Shown: positions 27,301-39,002 of the stretch, piece after piece
Numbering within the stretch: the first letter of the stretch is position 1
Layout of the letters: every line of letters begins with the position of its first letter
The notes under the pieces: generated by a model
Told to the model about the DNA's origin: nothing
What the model saw: only the letters and a program-made list of their open reading frames with translations
Database searches by the model: none
NCBI RefSeq assembly: GCF_051401765.1
Contig: NW_027480548.1
Location: 620,001-684,000, forward strand
Reading direction: 5' to 3'
DNA from: Calliopsis andreniformis
Lineage: Eukaryota; Arthropoda; Insecta; Hymenoptera; Andrenidae
DNA: 64,000 bases
Made by a program: the position numbers and the translations under genes

Positions 27301-28100
27301 GGATTGAGGATTGAGAGTTGAGGATTGAGGATTGAAGATTGAGGATTGGGTGTTGAGGATTGCAGAATGAGGATTGAGGATTGAGGATTGGGGATTGAGG
27401 ATTGAAGATTGAGTATTGAGGATTGAACATTGAGGATTGAGGATTGAGAATTGAGGATTGGGGATTGAAGATTGAGTATTGAGGATTGAAGATTGAGGAT
27501 TGAGGATTGAGGATTGAGGATTGAGGATTGAAGATTGAGAATTGTGAATTGAGGATTGAGGATTGAGGATTGAGGATTGAAGATTGAATATTGATGATTG
27601 AAGGTTGAGGATTGAGGATTGATGGTTGTGGATAGAGGACGAGGACTGAGGGTTGAATATTGATGCTTGAGGTCTGAGGATTGAGGATTGAGGATTGAGA
27701 ATTGGGGATTGAGGATTGAGGATAAAGATTGAGGATTGGGTGTTGAGGATTGAAGAATGAGGATTGAGGATTGAGGATTGGGGATTGAAGATTGAGTATT
27801 GAGGATTGAATATTGAGGATTGAGGATTGAGGATTGAGGATTGAGGTTGAGGATTGAAGATTGAGGATTGAGGACTGACGATTGAGGATTGAGTATTGGG
27901 GATTGAGGATTGAGGATTGAGGATTGAAATTGAGTATTGAGGATTGAAGATTGAGGATTGAGATTTGATTATTGAATATTGTGGACTGAGTATTGAAACG
28001 GGAGTATTCAGAATATTCTATTGAGTGTTGAGAATTGAGGATTGAAGATTGAGTATTGAGTATTGAGGATTGAGGATTGAGGATTGAAGATTGAGGACTG
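24350..28100 (+). repeat. B-type satellite, proximal part (copy B1)
   Basis: Diverged heptamers with an intermediate form of the A landmark (cores near 24428 and 26894) and an early B landmark near 26232-26310 (GGATATTCT instead of AGAATATTCT). The part at 26.5-26.85 kb is among the most degenerate in the window, yet it is reproduced at 46.8-47.15 kb at offset 20301. Frequent 6-bp monomers (GACGAG, GTTGAG, GGTGAG) shift the register. No coding potential beyond the repeat-derived frames. Confidence 0.75.
27960..28030 (+). repeat. B landmark with palindrome AGAATATTCT, ACGGG type
   Basis: A string of diverged heptamers: TTGATTATTGAATATTGTGG, then TATTGAAACGGG, then the 10-bp perfect palindrome AGAATATTCT (28010-28019). 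Nine copies are of the ACGGG type: near 28.0, 30.6, 32.25, 52.4, 54.65, 56.3, 59.4, 61.4 and 63.0 kb. C is rare on this strand, so a perfect palindrome is unusual here. It may still be chance fixed by amplification; binding by a protein is only a possibility. Confidence 0.75.
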
Positions 28101-28853
28101 AGAATTGAGGATTGAGGATTGAGGATTGAGGATTGAAGATTGAGGATTGGGTATTGAGGATTGAAGAATGAGGATTGAGGATTGAGGTTTGAGGATTGAG
28201 GGTTGCAGATTGAGTATTGAGGATTGAAGATTGATGATTGAGGATTGAGGATTGAAGATTGAGGATTGAGGATTGAGGATTGAGGATTGAGGATTGAAGA
28301 TTGAGTATTGATGATTGAAGGTTGAGGATTGAGGATTGAGTACTGAGGATTGAGGATTGAGGATTGAGGATTGAGGATTGAAGATTGAGGATTGATGATT
28401 GAGGATTGAGAATTGAGAATTGAGGATGAGATCTGAGGGTTGAGGATTGAGGGTTGGGAAATGGGGATTGAGGATTAAGGATTGAGGATTGAGGATTGAG
28501 GATTGAGGATTGAAGATTGAGGATTGGGTATTGAGGATTGAAGAATGAGGATTGAGGATTGAGGTTTGAGGATTGAGGATTGCAGATTGAGTATTGAGGA
28601 TTGAAGATTGATGATTGAGGATTGGGGATTGAGGATTGAGGATTGAGGATTGAGCATTGAAGATAGAGGATTGGGGACTGAGTGTTGAGGGTTGAGTGAT
28701 GAGAATTGATGTTTGTGGATGGAGATTTGAAGATTGCAGATTGAGTATTGAGTATTGAAATGTGTGAATTGATGATATTCTATTGAGGACTGAGAATTAA
28801 CGACTGATTGTTGAGGACTGAGGTCTGAAGATTGAGGATTCAGGATTGTGGAT
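27960..28853 (+). repeat. 0.9-kb B module, copy 1
   Basis: The module starts at a B landmark of the AAACGGG type, with palindrome AGAATATTCT at 28010-28019. It ends after an A-like landmark with GTTTGTGGATGGAG (near 28707). It recurs at about 32218-33110 (offset 4256), 52379-53270 (offset 24417) and 56299-57190 (offset 28338), and partially from 61349. A single AGATCT site near 28432 is kept in the 28, 32, 52 and 56 kb copies. Confidence 0.78.
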
Positions 28854-29049
28854 TCAGGATTGAGGTTTGAGGACTGAGTATTGAGGATTGAAGATTGAGG
28901 ATTGAGGATTGAGAATTGAGGATTGGGGATTGAAGATTGAATATTGATGATTGAAGGTTGAGGATTGAGTATTGATGGTTGTGGATAGAGGACGAGGACT
29001 GAGGGTTGAATATTGACGTTTGAGCTCTGAGGATTGAGGATTGAGGATT

Positions 29050-30725
29050 GAGAATTGAGGATTGAGGATTGAGGATTGAAGATTGAAGATTGGGTATTGA
29101 GGATTGAAGAATGAGGATTGAGGATTGAGGATTGAGGATTGACGATTGCAGATTGAGTATTGAGGATTGAGGATTGAGGATTGAGGATTGAGGATTGAGG
29201 ATTGAGGATTGAGGATTGAGGACTGAGGATTGCGGATTGAGAATTGAAGATTGAGTATTGAGGATTGATTATTGAGGATTGAGGATTGAGTATTGAGGAT
29301 TGAGGTTGAGGATTGAAGATTGAGGATTGGGGATTGGGGATTGAGAATTGAGGATTGAGGATTGAAGTTGAGTATTGAGGACTGAAGAGTGAGGATAGAG
29401 ATTTGATTATTGAATATTGTGGATTGAGTATTGAACCATGAGTATTCAGAATATTCTATTGAGTGTTGGGAATTGAGGATTGATGGTTGAGTATTGAGGA
29501 TTGGCGTCTGAGGGTTGTGCCTTGAATATTGAGGATTGAGGATTGAGGATAGAGGATAGAGGACTGATGATTGAGGATTGAAGATTGAGGATTGTGGATT
29601 CCGGATTGAGGTTTGAGGACTGAGAATTGAGGATTGAGTATTGAGGGTTGAGGATTGAGGATTGAGGATTGAGGATTGAAGATTGAGGATTGGGTATTTC
29701 GGATTGAACATTGAGGATTGAGGATTGAGGATTGAGGATTGAGGATTGAGGACTGAAGATTGAATATTGATGATTGATGATTGAGGATTGAGGACTGAAG
29801 GTTGTGGATTGAGGACGAGGACTGAGGGTTGAGTATTGATGTGTGAGGTCTGAGGATTGAGGATTGAGGATTGAGAATTGAGGATTGAGGATTGAGGATT
29901 GAAGATTGAAGATTGGGTATTGAGGATTGAAGAATGAGGATTGAGGATTGAGGATTGAGGATTGAGGATTGAAGATTGAGTATTGAGGATTGAACATTGA
30001 GGCTTGAGGATTGAGCATTGAGGATTGGGGATTGAAGATTCAGTATTGAGGATTGAAGATTGAGGATTGAGGATTGAGGATTGAGGATTGAGGATTGAGG
30101 ATTGAGGATTGAGGATTGAGGATTGAGTATTGAAGATTGAATATTGATGATTGAAGATTGAGGATTGAGGATTGAAGGTTGTGGATAGAGGACGAGGACT
30201 GTGGGTTGAATATTGATGTTTGAGGTCTGAGGATTGAGGATTGAGGATTGAGGATTGAGTATTGAGGATTGAGGATTGAAGATTGAGGATTGGGTATTGA
30301 GGATTGAAGAATGAGGATTGAGGATTGAGGTTTGAGGATTGAGGATTGCAGATTGAGTATTGAGGATTGAGGATTGAGGATTGAGGATTGAGGATTGAGG
30401 ATTGAGGATTGAGGATTGAGGATTGAAGATTGAGGATTGAGGATTGAGGATTGAGGATTGAGGTTGAGGATTGAAGATTGAGGATTGGGGATTGAGGACT
30501 GACGATTGAGGATTGAGTATTGGGGATTGAGGATTGAGGATTGAGGATTGAAATTGAGTATTGAGGATTGAAGATTGAGGATTGAGATTTGATTATTGAA
30601 TATTGTGGACTGAGTATTGAAACGGGAGTATTCAGAATATTCTATTGAGTGTTGAGAATTGAGGATTGAAGATTGAGTATTGAGTATTGAGGATTGAGGA
30701 TTGAGGATTGAAGATTGAGGACTGA
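29050..30725 (+). repeat. 1674-bp B tandem repeat, unit 1
   Basis: First of two tandem B units about 1674 bp apart. It holds a CCATG-type landmark (palindrome 29448-29457) and an ACGGG-type landmark (palindrome 30634-30643). 1674 equals 240 x 7 minus 6, which would fit six 6-bp monomers per unit. Edges are approximate. Confidence 0.72.
29400..29470 (+). repeat. B landmark with palindrome AGAATATTCT, CCATG type
   Basis: Sister form of the B landmark, with TATTGAACCATG in place of TATTGAAACGGG and the same palindrome (29448-29457). Copies carrying the full palindrome are near 31.12, 33.59, 49.45, 51.25, 53.87, 55.16 and 57.67 kb. Looser CCATG forms with GGATATTCT sit near 26.28, 46.58 and 59.10 kb. 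The two forms alternate along much of B. Confidence 0.75.
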
Positions 30726-32360
30726 GAATTGAGGATTGAGGATTGAGGATTGAAGATTGAAGATTGGGTATTGAGGATTGAAGAATGAGGATTGAGGATT
30801 GAGGATTGAGGATTGACGATTGCAGATTGAGTATTGAGGATTGAGGATTGAGGATTGAGGATTGAGGATTGAGGATTGAGGATTGAGGATTGAGGACTGA
30901 GGATTGCGGATTGAGAATTGAAGATTGAGTATTGAGGATTGATTATTGAGGATTGAGGATTGAGTATTGAGGATTGAGGTTGAGGATTGAAGATTGAGGA
31001 TTGGGGATTGGGGATTGAGAATTGAGGATTGAGGATTGAAGTTGAGTATTGAGGACTGAAGAGTGAGGATAGAGATTTGATTATTGAATATTGTGGATTG
31101 AGTATTGAACCATGAGTATTCAGAATATTCTATTGAGTGTTGGGAATTGAGGATTGATGGTTGAGTATTGAGGATTGGCGTCTGAGGGTTGTGCCTTGAA
31201 TATTGAGGATTGAGGATTGAGGATAGAGGATAGAGGACTGATGATTGAGGATTGAAGATTGAGGATTGTGGATTCCGGATTGAGGTTTGAGGACTGAGAA
31301 TTGAGGATTGAGTATTGAGGGTTGAGGATTGAGGATTGAGGATTGAGGATTGAAGATTGAGGATTGGGTATTTCGGATTGAACATTGAGGATTGAGGATT
31401 GAGGATTGAGGATTGAGGATTGAGGACTGAAGGTTGTGGATTGAGGACGAGGACTGAGGGTTGAGTATTGATGTGTGAGGTCTGAGGATTGAGGATTGAG
31501 GATTGAGAATTGAGGATTGAGGATTGAGGATTGAAGATTGAAGATTGGGTATTGAGGATTGAAGAATGAGGATTGAGGATTGAGGATTGAGGATTGAGGA
31601 TTGAAGATTGAGTATTGAGGATTGAACATTGAGGCTTGAGGATTGAGCATTGAGGATTGGGGATTGAAGATTCAGTATTGAGGATTGAAGATTGAGGATT
31701 GAGGATTGAGGATTGAGGATTGAGGATTGAGGATTGAGGATTGAGGATTGAGGATTGAGTATTGAAGATTGAATATTGATGATTGAAGATTGAGGATTGA
31801 GGATTGAAGGTTGTGGATAGAGGACGAGGACTGAGGGTTGAATATTGATGTTTGAGGTCTGAGGATTGAGGATTGAGGATTGAGGATTGAGTATTGAGGA
31901 TTGAGGATTGAAGATTGAGGATTGGGTATTGAGGATTGAAGAATGAGGATTGAGGATTGAGGTTTGAGGATTGAGGATTGCAGATTGAGTATTGAGGATT
32001 GAGGATTGAGGATTGAGGATTGAGGATTGAGGATTGAGGATTGAGGATTGAGGATTGAAGATTGAGGATTGAGGATTGAGGATTGAGGATTGAGGTTGAG
32101 GATTGAAGATTGAGGATTGGGGATTGAGGACTGACGATTGAGGATTGAGTATTGGGGATTGAGGATTGAGGATTGAGAATTGAAATTGAGTATTGAGGAT
32201 TGAAGATTGAGGATTGAGATTTGATTATTGAATATTGTGGACTGAGTATTGAAACGGGAGTATTCAGAATATTCTATTGAGTGTTGAGAATTGAGGATTG
32301 AAGATTGAGTATTGAGTATTGAGGATTGAGGATTGAGGATTGAAGATTGAGGACTGAGAA
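30726..32360 (+). repeat. 1674-bp B tandem repeat, unit 2 (42-bp deletion)
   Basis: Second unit, with palindromes at 31122-31131 and 32266-32275. Compared with unit 1 and with 55.4-55.5 kb it lacks 42 bp, exactly six heptamers, near 31430. The following offset to unit 1 therefore falls from 1674 to 1632. Confidence 0.72.
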
Positions 32361-33110
32361 TTGAGGATTGAGGATTGAGGATTGAGGATTGAAGATTGAG
32401 GATTGGGTATTGAGGATTGAAGAATGAGGATTGAGGATTGAGGTTTGAGGATTGAGGGTTGCAGATTGAGTATTGAGGATTGAAGATTGATGATTGAGGA
32501 TTGAGGATTGAAGATTGAGGATTGAGGATTGAGGATTGAGGATTGAGGATTGAAGATTGAGTATTGAGGATTGATGGTTGAGGATTGAGGATTGAGTACT
32601 GAGGATTGAGGATTGAGGATTGAGGATTGAGGATTGAAGATTGAGGATTGATGATTGAGGATTGAGAATTGAGAATTGAGGATGAGATCTGAGGGTTGAG
32701 GATTGAGGGTTGGGAAATGGGGATTGAGGATTAAGGATTGAGGATTGAGGATTGAGGATTGAGGATTGAAGATTGAGGATTGGGTATTGAGGATTGAAGA
32801 ATGAGGATTGAGGATTGAGGTTTGAGGATTGAGGATTGCAGATTGAGTATTGAGGATTGAAGATTGATGATTGAGGATTGGGGATTGAGGATTGAGGATT
32901 GAGGATTGAGCATTGAAGATAGAGGATTGGGGACTGAGTGTTGAGGGTTGAGTGATGAGAATTGATGTTTGTGGATGGAGATTTGAAGATTGCAGATTGA
33001 GTATTGAGTATTGAAATGTGTGAATTGATGATATTCTATTGAGGACTGAGAATTAACGACTGATTGTTGAGGACTGAGGTCTGAAGATTGAGGATTCAGG
33101 ATTGTGGATT
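32218..33110 (+). repeat. 0.9-kb B module, copy 2
   Basis: Repeats 27960-28853 at offset about 4256, ending with the A-like landmark near 32965. Its long minus-strand frame of 60 residues reads identically to those at 28475, 52892 and 56813. It differs by single bases, for example GATGGTTGAGG near 32575. Confidence 0.77.
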
Positions 33111-34275
33111 CAGGATTGAGGTTTGAGGACTGAGAATTGAGGACTGAGTACTGAGAATTGAGGATTGAGGATTGAGGATTGAGGATTGAAGATTGAGGAT
33201 TGGGTATTGAGGATTGAAGAATGAGGATTGAGGATTGAGGATTGAGGATTGAGGATTGACGATTGCAGATTGAGTATTGAGGATTGAGGATTGAGGATTG
33301 AGGATTGAGGATTGAGGATTGAGGATTGAGGATTGAGGATAGAGGATTGAGGATTGAAGATTGAGTATTGAGGATTGATTATTGAGGATTGAGGATTGAG
33401 GATTGAGGATTGAGGTTGAGGATTGAAGATTGAGGATTGGGGATTGAGGATTGACGATTGAGGATTGAGGATTGGGGATTGAGAATTGAGGATTGAGGAT
33501 TGAAGTTGAGTATTGAGGACTGAAGATTGAGGATAGAGATTTGATTATTGAATATTGTGGATTGAGTATTGAACCATGAGTATTCAGAATATTCTATTGA
33601 GTGTTGGGAATTGAGGATTGATGGTTGAGTATTAAGGATTGGTGGCTGAGGGTTGTGCCTTGAATATTGAGGATAGAGGATTGAGGATTGAGGATAGAGG
33701 ACTGATGATTGAGGATTGAAGATTGAGGATTGTGGATTCAGGATTGAGGTTTGAGGACTGAGAATTGAGGATTGAGTATTGAGGGTTGAGGATTGAGGAT
33801 TGAGGATTGAGGATTGAAGATTGAGGATTGGGTATTTCGGATTGAACATTGAGGATTGAGGATTGAGGATTGAGGATTGAGGATTGAGGACTGAAGATTG
33901 AATATTGATGATTGATGATTGAGGATTGAGGATTGAGGGTTGTGGATTGAGGACGAGGACTGAGGGTTGAGTATTGATGTGTGAGGTCTGAGGATTGAGG
34001 ATTGAGGATTGAGAGTTGAGGATTGAGGATTGAAGATTGAGGATTGGGTATTGAGGATTGAAGAATGAGCATTGAGGATTGAGGATTGGGTATTGAGGAT
34101 TGAAGAATGAGGATTGAGGATTGAGGATTGAGGATTGAGGATTGACGATTGCAGATTGAGTATTGAGGATTGAGGATTGAGGATTGAGGATTGAGGATTG
34201 GGGATTGAGGATTGAGGATTGAGGATAGAGGATTGAGGATTGAAGATTGAGTATTGAGGATTGATTATTGAGGAT
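33111..34275 (+). repeat. Distal B1 sequence to the macro junction
   Basis: Contains a CCATG-type B landmark (palindrome 33586-33595). It is collinear with 57.2-58.15 kb at offset 24082 up to about 34075. From about 34080 it repeats about 33200-33380 (offset about 886), then passes into A-type sequence within a consensus run. Confidence 0.7.
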
Positions 34276-34315
34276 TGAGGATTGAGGATTGAGGATTGAG
34301 GATTGAGGATTGAGA
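34265..34315 (+). other. Macro-duplication junction, B to A
   Basis: Left of here the sequence is B-type. Right of here it follows the run that precedes each A leader, matching about 11169-11423 at offset 23096 and about 21275-21529 at offset 12990. The switch lies inside pure consensus heptamers, so the exact breakpoint cannot be placed. It marks the start of the second macro copy. Confidence 0.7.
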
Positions 34316-35814
34316 ATTGAGGATTGAGGATTGAGGATTGAAGATTGAGGATTGAGTATTGAGGATCGAAGATTGAGGATTGAGGACTGAGAGTTGAGGA
34401 TTGAGGATTGAGGATTGAAGACTGAGGATTGGGTATTGAGGATTTAGCATTGGGGATTGAGGGTTGAGGATTGAGGATTGAGGATTGAGGTTTGAGGATT
34501 GAGGGTTGTGGATTGAGGACGAGGACTTAGGGTTGAGTATTGGTGTTTGAAGTCTGAGGATTGAGGATTCAGGATTGAGAATTGAGGATTGAGGATTGAG
34601 GATTGAAGATTGAGGATTCGGTATTGAGGATTGAAGAATGAGGATTGAGGAGTGAGGACTGAGGATTGAGGATTGCAGTTTGAGTATTGAGGATTGAAGA
34701 TTGAGGATCGAGGATTGAGGATTGAGGATTGAGGATTGAGGATTGAGAATTGAGGATTGAGGATTGAGGATTGAAGATTGAGGATTGAGGATTGAGGATT
34801 GAGGATTGAGGATTGAGGCTTGAGAACTGAGGATTGAGGATTGAGGATTGAGGAATGAAGATTGAGTATTGAGGATTGAAGATTGAGGATTGAGGATTGA
34901 GGATTGAGGATTGAGGACTCAAGATTGAATATTGATGATTGAAGATTGAGGATTGGGTATTGATGCTTGTGGATTGAGGACGAGGACTGAGGGTTGAGTA
35001 TTGCTGTTTGAGGTCTGAGGATTGAGGATTGAGTATTGAGAATTGAGGGTTGAGGATTGAGGATTGAAGATTGTGGATTGGGTATTGAGGATTGAAGAAT
35101 GAGGATTGAGGATTGAGTATTGAATACTGAGTATTGAGGATTGAAGATTGAGGATTGAGGATTGAGGATTGAGGATCGAGGTTTGAGGATTGAGGATTGA
35201 GAATTGAGGATTGAGGAATGAAGATTGAGTATTGAGGATTGAAGACTGAGGATTGAGGATTGAGGATTGAGGATTGAGGATTGAAGATTGAGGATTGGGG
35301 ATTGAGTATTGACGATTGAGGATTGAGTATTGAGGATTGAGTATTGAGGATTGATTATTGAAGATTGAGTATTGAGGATTGAAGATTGAGGATTGATAAT
35401 TGAGGATTGAAGATGGAGTATTGATGATTGAAGGTTGAGGATTGAGGATTCATGTTTGAGGATTGAGGACGGGGACTGACGGTTGAGGATTGAGGTTTGA
35501 GGATTGAGGATTGAGGATTTAGGACTGAGGATTGAGGATTGAGGGTTGTGGATTGAGGACGAGGACTGAGGGTTGAGTGTTGATGTTTGAGGTCTGAGGA
35601 TTGAGGATTGAGGATTGAGAATTGAGGATTGAGGATTGAGGATTGAAGATTGAGGATTGAGGATTGAGGATTCAGGATTGAGGATTGAAGACTGAGGATT
35701 GGGTATTGAGGATTCAACATTGAGGATTGAGGGTTGAGGATTGAGGATTGAGGATTGACGATTGAGGATTGAGGAATGAGAATCGAGGATTGAGGATGAG
35801 GATTCAAGATTGAG

Positions 35815-35845
35815 GGCTGGGCACTGAGGATTGAAGATGGAGTAT
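35815..35845 (+). other. Leader-to-spacer junction inside A4
   Basis: In the other leaders the string GCACTGAGGATTGAAG is followed by AATGAGG. Here it is followed by ATGGAGTATTGATG, as at 2536 in A1. About 0.6-0.9 kb of leader is therefore skipped. The join lies at a shared GATTGAAGAT string, as expected from exchange between misaligned repeats. Confidence 0.7.
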
Positions 35846-36419
35846 TGATGATTGAAGGTTGAGGATTGAGGATTCATGTTTGAGGATTGAGGACGGGGAC
35901 TGACGGTTGAGGATTGAGGATTGAGGATTGAGCATTGAGGATTGACGATTGAGCATTGAGGATTGAAGATTGAGGATTGAGGATTGAGGATTGAAGATTG
36001 AGGATTGGGGACGGAGTGTTGAGTGTTGAGAGATGAGAATTGATGTTTGTGGATAGAGACATGAAGATTGCAGATTGAGTATTGAGTATTGAAAACTATG
36101 AATTGATGATATTCCATTGAGGATTGGGGATTGACAACTGATTGTTGAGGACTGAGGGCTGAAGATTGAGGATTCAGGATAGAGGATTCAGGATTAAGGT
36201 TTGAGGACATGAGGATTGAGGATTGAGGATTGAGGATTGAAGATTGAGGATTGGGGACGGAGTGTTGAGTGTTGAGTGATGAGAATTGATGTTTGTGGAT
36301 AGAGATTTGAAGTTTGCAGGTTGAGTATTGAGTATTGAAAACTGTGAATTGATGATATTCCATTGAGGATTGGGGATTGACAACTGATTGTTGAGGACTG
36401 AGGGCTGAAGATTGAGGAT

Positions 36420-37714
36420 TCAGGATTGAGGATTCAGGATTAAGGTTTGAGGACTGAGGATTGAGGGCTGAGGATTGAGGATTGAGGATTGAAGATTGAG
36501 GATTGGGTATTGCGGATTGAGCATTGAGGATTGAGGATTGAGGATTGAGGACTGAGGATCGAAAATTGAGGATTGAGGATTGAGGGTTGAAGATTGAGGA
36601 TTGGGGACTGAGGCTTGAAGATTGGGGATTGAGGGTTGAGGACTGAGGATTAAGGATTGAGGATTGAAAATTGAGGATTGAGGATTGAGAATTGATGATT
36701 GAGGATTGAACATTGAGGACTGAGTGATGAGGGTTGAGTGATGAGAATTGATGTTTGTGGATAGAGATTCGAAGATTGCAGGTTGAGTATTGTGTATTGA
36801 AAACTGTGAATTGAGTATATTCTATTGAGGAGTGAGGATTGACAACTGATTGTTGAGGACTGAGAGCTGAAGATTGAGGGTTCAGGATTGAAGATTCAGA
36901 ATTGAGATTTGAGGATTCAGAATTGAGGTTTGAGGACTGAGAATTGAGGATTGAAGATTGAGTATTGAGGATTGAAGATTGAGTATTCAGGATTGGAGAT
37001 TGGCGATTGAGGATTAAAGACCGAGGATTGAGGATTGAGGATTGAAGATTGAGTATTGATGATTGAAGATTGAGTATTGAGGATTGAAAATTGAGGATTG
37101 AGGATTGAGGATTGAGGATTGAGGATTGAAGATTGAGGATTGGGGACGGAGTGTTGAGTGTTGAGTGATGAGAATTTATGTTTGTGGATAGAGATTTGAA
37201 GATTGCCGATTGAGTATTGAGTATTGAAAACTGTGAATTGATGATATTCCATTGAGGATTGGGGATTGACAACTGATTGTTGAGGACTGAGGGCTGAGGA
37301 TTGAGGATTCAGGATTGAGGATTCAGGATTAAGGTTTGAGGACTGAGGATTGAGGATTGAAGATTGAGTATTGAGGATTGAAGATTGAGTATTCAGGATT
37401 GGAGATTGGCGATTGAGGATTAAGGACCGAGGATTGAGGATTGAGGATTGAAAATTGAGTATTGATGATCGAAGATTGAGTAGTGAGGATTGAAAATTGA
37501 GGATTGAGGATTGAGGATTGAGGATTGAGGATTGAAGATTGAGGATTGGGGACGGAGTGTTGAGTGTTGAGTGATGAGAATTGATGTTTGTGGATAGAGA
37601 TTTGAAGATTGCAGATTGAGTATTGAGTATTGAAAACTGTGAATTGATGATATTCCATTGAGGATTGGGGATTGACAACTGATTGTTGAGGACTGAGGGC
37701 TGAAGATTGAGGAT
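36420..37714 (+). repeat. 1295-bp higher-order repeat, A4 unit 1
   Basis: Counterpart of 14983-16277 at offset 21437, with landmark cores at 36753, 37180 and 37586 in the same spacing cycle. Long minus-strand frames translate identically to those of A1 and A2. Confidence 0.87.
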
Positions 37715-39002
37715 TCAGGATTGAGGATTCAGGATTAAGGTTTGAGGACTGAGGATTGAGGGCTGAGGATTGAGGATTGAGGATTGAAGATTGAGGATTG
37801 GGTATTGCGGATTGAGCATTGAGGATTGAGGATTGAGGATTGAGGACTGAGGATCGAGGATTGAGGATTGAGGATTGAGGGTTGAAGATTGAGGATTGGG
37901 GACTGAGGCTTGAAGATTGGGGATTGAGGGTTGAGGACTGAGGATTGAGGACTGAGGATTGAAAATTGAGGATTGAGGATTGAGAATTGATGATTGAGGA
38001 TTGAACATTGAGGACTGAGTGATGAGGGTTGAGTGATGAGAATTGATGTTTGTGGATAGAGATTCGAAGATTGCAGGTTGAGTATTGTGTATTGAAAACT
38101 GTGAATTAAGTATATTCTATTGAGGAGTGAGGATTGACAACTGATTGTTGAGGACTGAGAGCTGAAGATTGAGGGTTCAGGATTGAAGATTCAGAATTGA
38201 GATTTGAGGATTCAGAATTGAGGTTTGAGGACTGAGAATTGAGGATTGAAGATTGAGTATCGAGGATTGAAGATTGAGTATTCAGGATTGGAGATTGGCG
38301 ATTGAGGATTAGGGACCGAGGATTGAGGATTGAGGATTGAAGATTGAGTATTGATGATTGAAGATTGAGTATTGAGGATTGAAAATTGAGGATTGAGGAT
38401 TGAGGATTGAGGATTGAAGATTGAGGATTGGGGACGGAGTGTTGAGTGTTGAGTGATGCGCATTTATGTTTGTGGATAGAGATTTGAAGATTGCAGATTG
38501 AGTATTGAGTATTGAAAACTGTGAATTGATGATATTCCATTGAGGATTGGGGATTGACAACTGATTGTTGAGGACTGAGGGCTGAAGATTGAGGATTCAG
38601 GATTGAGGATTCAGGATTAAGGTTTGAGGACTGAGGATTGAGGATTGAAGATTGAGTATTGAGGATTGAAGATTGAGTATTCAGGATTGGAGATTGGCGA
38701 TTGAGGATTAAGGACCGAGGATTGAGGATTGAGGATTGAAGATTGAGTATTGATGATCGAAGATTGAGTATTGAGGATTGAAAATTGAGGATTGAGGATT
38801 GAGGATTGAGGATTGAGGATTGAAGATTGAGGATAGGGGACGGAGTGTTGAGTGTTGAGTGATGAGAATTGATGTTTGTGGATAGAGATTTGAAGATTGC
38901 AGATTGAGTATTGAGTATTGAAAACTGTGAATTGATGATATTCCATTGAGGATTGGGGATTGACAACTGATTGTTGAGGACTGAGGGCTGAAGATTGAGG
39001 AT
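37715..39002 (+). repeat. 1288-bp higher-order repeat, A4 unit 2
   Basis: Counterpart of 16278-17565 at offset 21437 with the GATGCGCATTTATG marker and landmark cores at 38048, 38468 and 38874. Private single-base differences are visible: GACTGAGG near 37951 and TATCGAGG near 38260. Confidence 0.87.

Noticed and set aside
27985..28005. CENP-B-box-like string TATTGAAACGGGA in the ACGGG-type B landmark
   Set aside because: The 3' half (A..CGGGA) resembles the CENP-B box, but the essential TTCG of the 5' half is absent in every copy. It occurs in only nine places and is best read as a chance half-match.
28428..28437. AGATCT and AGAATATTCT as restriction-modification or integration sites
   Set aside because: They recur because the blocks carrying them were duplicated. 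Nothing adjacent suggests an enzyme, attachment site or origin.
34444..37272. 942-codon minus-strand open frame, and dozens of similar shorter ones, as candidate genes
   Set aside because: All are translations of the heptamer: only rotations of N-P-Q-S-S-I-L with point variants, overlapping in several frames. Starts and stops are set by single variant monomers, there is no domain, and the frames change wherever a 6-bp monomer occurs.
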